From SAR324 cluster bacterium (GTDB lineage: Bacteria; SAR324; XYD2-FULL-50-16), in contig JANQGX010000014.1 in NCBI GenBank assembly GCA_028282885.1, forward strand, positions 1 to 48,936: a stretch of DNA of 48,936 nt. The letters are read 5' to 3'. Shown piece after piece: positions 44,060 through 48,936 of this stretch. Position 1 is the first letter of the stretch. Every line of letters begins with the position of its first letter. Under the pieces are notes generated by a model. That model saw nothing but the letters and a program-made list of their open reading frames with translations. It did not search any database and was not told the origin of the DNA. Made by a program: the position numbers and the translations under genes.

Positions 44060-46129
44060 TTACCCTTTTTCAGTGTGGGTATAAACACCATCCCAATCTT
44101 CACCGGGAGGATCCTCGATAAATCGTTTACAGCGATCTATGTAGGTGAGGGTAGGCCCATCCATAGGAGAAATGGCAAGTCCTGATTCAAATACCTCCAA
44201 AGCCTCCTTAAACTTCCTGGCTTTATAGGTCTCCAATCCTTTGCGAAAAGCGTCAATCAGTTTTGCTCGATCGCCGGTTAATTCTCCTTTTCTGTCAAGG
44301 ACTTCATAAACGGTTATAGGCTCATTCTTTCCAACAACACGCACAGTATCCAGTTCCCGAACTTCAATGGCATCTTTCGCCTGTTCATAGGTGAATTCGG
44401 ATATCATGGTGAAATTTTTATAAAATTTGTTTGCCCCTTCCAATCTGGCTGCCAGATTCACGGAATCGCCCATTATGGTATAATCCATCCGGGATTGGGA
44501 GCCCATATTTCCTACAACCATCGGACCGGAATTCACCCCCATTCGCGCCAATAGCTGTGGTTTGCCTTCCTGAGCCCACTTCTCACGAAGTTCAATCAAT
44601 CGCTTCTGCATATCGATACAGGAGAGGCAGGCAAGCGTCGCATGGTTATCCTGCTGGAGCGGGGCTCCCCAGAAAGCGATGATGGCATCACCTTCGAACT
44701 TATCGATAGTTCCGTCATGTTCCGCTATAATGTCACACATCTCCGTCAAATACTCATTCAGAAGATGCACCAGCTCATCGGGAGTCAGACTTTCCGAAAT
44801 GGTGGAAAAACCCTGTACATCCGAAAAGAACGCGGTCATTTCCCTTCTCTCGCCACCCAGAGAGAGATTTGAAGGATCCTCAACCAGCTTGTCGATAACT
44901 TTGGGTGAAAGATACTGGCCAAAGGCGTTTTTGATAAAACTTTTCTCTTTTCTCTCCTCAATGAAAAGATATACATTAATTGTGAGAAACCCGACAACAG
45001 TGGCAATGAGTGTATAACTCATTGAGAACACAAGATCCAGGTAAATATACATCATGAAACAGAAGACGAAATAGGCAACCACCAGCAGAAATGACAGCAA
45101 AAACCTGAATCTCGGCTCCGATAGGGAATGAATGTAGATAAGACCGACCAGCACGATCAGCATCAGCGTGATTTCCACACTAAAGGAAGCCGATCTCAGT
45201 GGAGCACCCTTGAGAATGGTGGCAACTTCGTATGCGAGACTTTCAACTCCCCAGACCTCGCCAACAACGCTGTCAAACTTATCATGACCAACCTCCGCAG
45301 TCTCACCCACAAATACAATTTTACCTTCTACCAGACTGGCATACTCTTCGATATCGTCTTCATCCGCCATATCCATATCAAGGATATCCATCGCAGAGAT
45401 ACCGACATTGGGGTCCCGACTCAGGTATTGAACGTTTTCAAGGGGTGAGTAGTCGTTGATAAAGTCGTTAAACTGATCCAGTTTTACCTTGATATCCCCA
45501 ATGACCAAAACGTTATCGACTACCTCGGGTTCAACTCCCAGGTACTCTGCCACCGCCTTTACCGATACCGGCCACTCACCATGTTCTTCGCCGATCTCAG
45601 GATATATTCTCAGCCGGTTCTGCATACCTCCCACTTCCTGATGGTTGGAGTAGGCTGTTTCCGCAACTTCCAGAATATCTTCCACAGGATAGGCGACTTT
45701 CTCAAACCGGTCTCCATCATGATAGTCGAACACCAATTGCGACACGACGATGACGTTGCCGGCCTTCTTGAAATAGTCGGCAATGATAGGATCTTCATCA
45801 TATGAGGAAGCAAAATCCATCAGCATGTCGATTACAACTATTTCCGCTCCCAGTTTTCGTAATCGATAAGCAATAATTCCCAGGTCAGTCCGTCTCAAGG
45901 GGAAACTGCCGTACTCTTCAAAAAACTGCTCATCCTGAACCACAACCGCCACCTTTTCATGGGGAAATCGGGTCTTTTCCATATCACCATAAGTGTTTCT
46001 CAGTACATGCCTCAGCGACAGTGTTTGATTTTCAAAACCTGAAAACCACTCGTAATACTCTGCCGGGATGATTAAAAGAAACAGTAGAATGGTGAAAAGG
46101 ACATCATAACGTTTCAGCATTTTTTTCAT
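44060..46129 (-). CDS. CHASE2-domain class III nucleotide cyclase
   Basis: A membrane sensor likely to make cAMP. An N-terminal helix (about 11-27) is followed by a periplasmic CHASE2 domain (about 30-310: VAVVVQDEQFFEEYGSFPLRR, EGKIVFVGETAEVG). Three transmembrane helices come at about 320-395, then a class III cyclase domain (about 425-620). The two metal-binding aspartates are in TAFFSDVQGFS and FEGDAIIAFWG; GDSVNLAARLEGANK carries the conserved Asn and Arg. The C-terminal 60 residues are TPR-like. AAGGAG lies 8 nt before ATG 46129. The upstream FecR-domain gene is on the same strand, a common pairing with CHASE2 cyclases, though a terminator separates them here. Adenylate versus guanylate specificity is not proven. 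Confidence 0.9.
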   Translation of the reverse strand: MKKMLKRYDVLFTILLFLLIIPAEYYEWFSGFENQTLSLRHVLRNTYGDMEKTRFPHEKVAVVVQDEQFFEEYGSFPLRRTDLGIIAYRLRKLGAEIVVIDMLMDFASSYDEDPIIADYFKKAGNVIVVSQLVFDYHDGDRFEKVAYPVEDILEVAETAYSNHQEVGGMQNRLRIYPEIGEEHGEWPVSVKAVAEYLGVEPEVVDNVLVIGDIKVKLDQFNDFINDYSPLENVQYLSRDPNVGISAMDILDMDMADEDDIEEYASLVEGKIVFVGETAEVGHDKFDSVVGEVWGVESLAYEVATILKGAPLRSASFSVEITLMLIVLVGLIYIHSLSEPRFRFLLSFLLVVAYFVFCFMMYIYLDLVFSMSYTLIATVVGFLTINVYLFIEERKEKSFIKNAFGQYLSPKVIDKLVEDPSNLSLGGERREMTAFFSDVQGFSTISESLTPDELVHLLNEYLTEMCDIIAEHDGTIDKFEGDAIIAFWGAPLQQDNHATLACLSCIDMQKRLIELREKWAQEGKPQLLARMGVNSGPMVVGNMGSQSRMDYTIMGDSVNLAARLEGANKFYKNFTMISEFTYEQAKDAIEVRELDTVRVVGKNEPITVYEVLDRKGELTGDRAKLIDAFRKGLETYKARKFKEALEVFESGLAISPMDGPTLTYIDRCKRFIEDPPGEDWDGVYTHTEKG

Positions 46130-46167
46130 ATTGCGAAGCTCCTTGATGTTTTTCGAATTACGGCAGG

Positions 46168-46196
46168 TCTATATCCGGATCGATAATTCAATTCAA
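46168..46196 (-). promoter_or_regulatory. Candidate promoter for the CHASE2 cyclase gene
   Basis: Read on the minus strand, TTGAAT (46196-46191), a 17-bp spacer and TATAGA (46173-46168) lie immediately after the terminator hairpin and about 40 nt before the gene start. Each hexamer matches consensus at four positions. It implies the cyclase has its own promoter. Confidence 0.45.
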
Positions 46197-46223
46197 AAAA
46201 AAACCCCTGAAATTGGGGGTTTT
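46195..46223 (-). terminator. Rho-independent terminator downstream of the FecR-domain gene
   Basis: On the minus strand the stem AAAACCCC/GGGGTTTT (46223-46216 with 46207-46200), with an 8-nt loop, runs into a row of Ts (down to 46195). It lies about 220 nt after the end of the FecR-domain gene and just before the cyclase promoter candidate. It is the best classical terminator in the window. Confidence 0.7.
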
Positions 46224-46445
46224 ACTGCTTATTAGCAGATTTCGCTGCAGAAAACCATTCAAACACAGAAACTCTGCTTAAGAATGACTGCAGCATTGAA
46301 TCCCTTTTCAGAGGTTTTTGGTCATACAATCCCGGATTCGTCTGGGGATCTTGTGCAGAAATGAGGTCGGATTTCAGCACTCAGCCCCCGATTCTCCTGA
46401 CGACTCCAATTCACAACAATAGTCTTGGCGGTTAATAGCAGTCTC
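46224..46445. other. 3' region after the FecR-domain gene
   Basis: About 220 bp between the FecR-domain gene stop and the terminator hairpin. I see no gene or strong repeat. On the transcript it would be a long 3' untranslated tail. Confidence 0.3.
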
Positions 46446-47396
46446 CTATTCCGCCATCGCCAGATTCCACGCCTCAAGTTCCTTTTTATAAATGCCGTCA
46501 AGTTTCAGTTTTTTATAAACCCGGAACAGATAGGGTGTCATCTCAATATCATCCGGATTGTCAGCAAGATATTTCCTGTACTGATCCATGGCAGCAACCC
46601 ACATATCCTGTTTTTCATAGTAGGTTCCCAGGATGAATGTATCTTCGCCATACTCCTGTGCCAGTTCGGTTACGATCTTATCCAGTTCCTGCTGTTGATC
46701 AGAGCTTAGCCAACTGACCGTATGATTTTTCAGTTCACCGCGACTCTTATAAGGTTGAAGCTCTGCAATCTCCGCCCCATTCTGGATGGCGATGATTTTG
46801 AACTCTTTTTTCCCCGCAAATGAATCGATTTTAGCTCTCACATATTCCGAATCCGATGCGGCGATTTCATAGACTTTGTCACCTATCATCAGCTTGTAAG
46901 AGTAAGAATTGTCGAGATTGTCCCACACCATAAAGGGATAGTTGTTTGAAATAACAACATCCCGAACCGCATTTAGCTTTAGCTCACCGGTATTGGCTGC
47001 TCTCCGCACAGTTGTGTAGGATTGTGATTTGGAAAATTTCTTGACCAGACCGGAAACCAGCCGATTGGTCTTCTCCGCCTGCCCCACGTTTCCTTTCAGC
47101 ACCTTAACATCGTTCGTCGTAATTTCCAGAACCGTGTTGGGATCCAATGTCAGGTTTTTCCCCGTTGTTTTAACGGTGATTTTTCCCGAACTGTTCTCCA
47201 TACTCCTGACCTGATATCCGGCAAACAGAAATTTGTTTCTTCTGACCTTTCTCCACTTCTTACCGTTCTTTGTGTACTCAATCTTTCCTTTCACTTGAAA
47301 CAACACCGCTACAGGATCCTTTTTGCCCGCATACACCGACCCTGCGGCAAAAAGCAACACACTAATGATGGCAATGAACCTAACTATTGTTTTCAT
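46446..47396 (-). CDS. Secreted FecR-domain protein
   Basis: From ATG 47396 (316 aa) a signal peptide covers residues about 1-24 (FIAIISVLLFAAGSVYAGKK), so the protein is probably periplasmic. A FecR-like beta domain follows (about 30-125: AVLFQVKGKIEYTKNGKKW, LFAGYQVRSMENSSGKITV, VLEITTNDVKVLKGNVG). Then come a second beta-rich region (about 140-220) and a short TPR-like C-terminus (about 240-310). AGGAG is 7 nt before this start; a TTG two codons upstream is less likely. Stand-alone FecR proteins of this type often sit beside CHASE2 cyclases, as here, and may bind wall or surface glycans, though that is inference. Confidence 0.82.
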   Translation of the reverse strand: MKTIVRFIAIISVLLFAAGSVYAGKKDPVAVLFQVKGKIEYTKNGKKWRKVRRNKFLFAGYQVRSMENSSGKITVKTTGKNLTLDPNTVLEITTNDVKVLKGNVGQAEKTNRLVSGLVKKFSKSQSYTTVRRAANTGELKLNAVRDVVISNNYPFMVWDNLDNSYSYKLMIGDKVYEIAASDSEYVRAKIDSFAGKKEFKIIAIQNGAEIAELQPYKSRGELKNHTVSWLSSDQQQELDKIVTELAQEYGEDTFILGTYYEKQDMWVAAMDQYRKYLADNPDDIEMTPYLFRVYKKLKLDGIYKKELEAWNLAMAE

Positions 47397-47787
47397 GATC
47401 AACTCCTGAATTGGAAGGAATTAAATGACCTCATATGAAACGAATCACCGAAAATCATCTCATTACTTGGGATTTACAAACCGATCGGAAAACTCCAAAT
47501 GGTTGCCCTAGTCTAAAATATCTATATCCGTTTGACAAGCCATGGGTATACGACTGACAAGCAGTGCTGAAACGAGGGTAGATCGTGTTCTGGAAAATGA
47601 CAAAAGTCATGTTGATTTTACAGTTTGCCCGGATTCAATCCGCGGATTTCATTTTTATTTAATTTCAACTAGCAAAGACGGAATTGTCATAGCTGTCAAA
47701 AACGAATATCTTATAGAAAATCGGACCAGGAAATGCGAAAGACGTCAGCATTTTCTTCTTTTTAATCCAATCTAAAACTGAACCTTC
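47397..47787. other. Divergent intergenic region
   Basis: It separates the FecR-domain gene from the CoA-binding gene. A 77-codon plus-strand frame (47542-47775) begins MGIRLTSSAE but lacks a ribosome site and recognisable family, so I do not call it a gene. A small dyad ATGAC-AAAA-GTCAT lies at 47597-47610. Confidence 0.3.
47510..47538 (-). promoter_or_regulatory. Candidate promoter for the FecR-domain gene
   Basis: Read on the minus strand, TTGTCA (47538-47533), a 17-bp spacer and TAGACT (47515-47510). The -35 matches five of six consensus bases and the -10 four. It would give a leader of about 105 nt. Confidence 0.35.
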
Positions 47788-48183
47788 ATGTTAAACATCG
47801 AACAAGCACTGGAGATCATCCGGGAGAATAAAAAAGTCGCCATTGTCGGACTCTCTCCCAAGGAAGATCGACCCAGCAGTCGGGTTGCTCGCTTTCTGCT
47901 GGAAAAGGATTTCGAAATCACACCCGTTCATCCGTTTCATGATGTTATTCTGGACAAACCTGTTTTAAAAAACCTCTCCTTTCTCAATCCCGGTGAGGTG
48001 GATTGGGTCGACCTCTTTGTTAATCCTCAACGATTAATGGATCTGGCTGAAGAGATCCTCAGACTTTCCCCCAAACTGGTATGGTGTCAGATTGGCGTGG
48101 TAAATGAGGAATTCAACCGGGTACTGAAAACAGCAGGAATTCCGTTTATCGCAGATGTTTGCCCCAAGATGGAATGGAAATAA
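47788..48183 (+). CDS. CoA-binding domain protein (YccU-like)
   Basis: A small Rossmann-fold CoA-binding protein related to the nucleotide-binding domain of succinyl-CoA synthetase. The fingerprint VAIVGLSPKEDRPSSRVARFLLEKDFEITPVHP is near the N-terminus, followed by VDWVDLFVNPQ and the C-terminal KLVWCQIGVVNEEF and FIADVCPKMEW, typical of the YccU group. The 131-aa length is normal. No clear ribosome site. It precedes the AroQ-like gene by 36 nt and may be co-transcribed. Cellular function of the family is not established. Confidence 0.9.
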   Translation: MLNIEQALEIIRENKKVAIVGLSPKEDRPSSRVARFLLEKDFEITPVHPFHDVILDKPVLKNLSFLNPGEVDWVDLFVNPQRLMDLAEEILRLSPKLVWCQIGVVNEEFNRVLKTAGIPFIADVCPKMEWK

Positions 48184-48219
48184 CTGCAGATCACCAAAGA
48201 TAGAGATTCCGAGAATATT

Positions 48220-48831
48220 ATGGATTCCAAAAAACTGGCCAAGGATCCGGTAATGATCGACATGAGAAAATCGATCGATCACTTTGACGTATCTTTTCTC
48301 CATCTGCTCGCTGAAAGGGTTCGGGTTGTCTGGAAAATCATGCAGATCAAACGTATGAAGAAGATAGATCCGGGTCAGAGTGAAGCCAGAAAGGAAGATA
48401 TGAAGAATCTGATAGAAATGTCAGTACAACTGAAGCTGGAAAAGACCTTTTTCGGCAAGATCCTGAACCTGGTCTTTCAGGACGCTATGGAACAGTTCAA
48501 TGCAGGTAAGAGCATCTCTTCTCAGGAACAGGTGGAAAGCATTTGTGCCGGTCTTTCCCTGGAAGATCTTAGAAATAACCTGCTGAATCTGGATCGATCG
48601 ATCTGCCTTGTCCTTGCGGAACGCTTCAGAATCGTCAAACGTATAGGGTATTACAAGGATAAACTGCAGATTCCCCCGCTGGACTCTGAAAGATGGGAAC
48701 AAGTGATGAAAACCAAAGCCGAGGTTGCCAGGAGTCTGGGTATCAGTGTTTCGCTTATCCATGATATCTATAATGCCATTCATGAAGTCTCATTAAATCT
48801 GGAGGATGAAATAGCAGCGCAGAAGTACTAG
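48220..48831 (+). CDS. Tandem AroQ chorismate-mutase-like protein
   Basis: I read this 203-aa protein as two consecutive AroQ-type all-helical domains. Domain 1 (about 10-95): DMRKSIDHFD, LLAERVRVVWKIMQIK, ending in NLVFQDAMEQ. Domain 2 (about 110-198): LEDLRNNLLNLDRS, LAERFRIVKRIGYYK, LDSERWEQV, IYNAIHEVS. Aligned by eye to E. coli PheA, both keep the residues equivalent to R11, R28 and K39. Domain 2 keeps D48, R51 and S84 but has Trp for E52 and Glu for Q88. Domain 1 has altered residues around 48-52 and at 84 and 88. The protein could be a degenerate or repurposed mutase. No other aromatic-pathway gene is present. Confidence 0.7.
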   Translation: MDSKKLAKDPVMIDMRKSIDHFDVSFLHLLAERVRVVWKIMQIKRMKKIDPGQSEARKEDMKNLIEMSVQLKLEKTFFGKILNLVFQDAMEQFNAGKSISSQEQVESICAGLSLEDLRNNLLNLDRSICLVLAERFRIVKRIGYYKDKLQIPPLDSERWEQVMKTKAEVARSLGISVSLIHDIYNAIHEVSLNLEDEIAAQKY

Positions 48832-48936
48832 GACACCATGGGTGCACCAAAATTATGTGGGCGACGTCACGCCGCCCTTAAATACTTATCGACCACTTCG
48901 TCCCATCTTCCTGACTCATATCTAGCTCTCACTGAC
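48832..48936. other. Right-edge sequence without a recognised gene
   Basis: After the AroQ-like stop, an ATG at 48838 opens a frame to the window end (33 codons), but its composition is unlike a protein start and no ribosome site precedes it. Nothing else is visible. Confidence 0.3.

Noticed and set aside
47542..47775. 77-codon frame before the CoA-binding gene
   Set aside because: No ribosome site, no family, and it overlaps the likely FecR-gene promoter.
1..48936. CRISPR array, prophage, integron or transposon
   Set aside because: No regularly spaced direct repeats, no integrase or transposase frame, and the genes are ordinary chromosomal families.
48838..48936. Start of another gene at the right edge
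   Set aside because: The open frame has unlikely composition, lacks a ribosome site and is too short to judge.

Overview
The window looks like chromosomal core DNA from a Gram-negative (diderm) bacterium. It encodes lipid A and LPS-transport functions (LpxL, LptC, LptA, LpxK), murein synthesis and recycling enzymes (PBP1A, MurF, NagZ, AnmK), a CHASE2 cyclase next to a FecR-domain protein, and molybdopterin synthase. Base composition is even and moderate by eye. I see no rRNA, tRNA, CRISPR array, transposase, integrase or phage gene. The gene set fits a deltaproteobacterium-like lineage (Desulfobacterota or SAR324 type), but that is an inference from gene families only.

Layout. 1-3.3 kb, minus strand: a tight unit reading gamma-carbonic-anhydrase-like protein, LpxL-type acyltransferase, LptC, and a long LptA-like protein with two OstA units. 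The left edge holds two tandemly repeated small-ORF starts. 3.8-8.2 kb, plus: scpB overlapping proB, then PBP1A, which converges on a minus-strand dinB-murF pair. 11.4-16.7 kb, plus: leuC, leuD, a LeuA of the type I associate with Bacteroidota, and a divergent HD-GYP protein. The roughly 280-nt region before leuC carries three perfect 9-bp inverted repeats and a tiny Ile/Leu-rich ORF. The remaining leucine gene, leuB, lies on the minus strand, converging on the HD gene, as the last member of a TPR-PHP-leuB unit. Upstream of that unit are a membrane protein and transketolase.

24.9-30 kb: a nitronate-monooxygenase-like flavoprotein (plus) converges on yicC. Next to it are a membrane-anchored J-domain protein with a predicted periplasmic half, and trmB. 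30.4-34.0 kb, plus: a receiver-PAS-GGDEF protein, selU (mnmH) and lpxK. 34.1-38.0 kb, minus: an unknown acidic protein, moaE, moaD, tatD and nagZ. anmK diverges from nagZ, so two murein-recycling enzymes share a promoter region. 39.6-42.9 kb, minus: an aminotransferase, a DJ-1 family protein and a MauE-like/thioredoxin-like membrane protein. A patatin-like lipase (plus) follows, converging on the CHASE2 cyclase, which sits downstream of the FecR-domain gene. The right end has a small CoA-binding protein and a protein that appears to contain two tandem AroQ-type chorismate mutase domains.

The most interesting signals are the structured pre-leuC region, the tandem AroQ protein with altered catalytic positions, the inside-out J-protein, and a recurring class of perfect 7-9 bp inverted repeats with 13-20 nt loops in gene-end and leader gaps.
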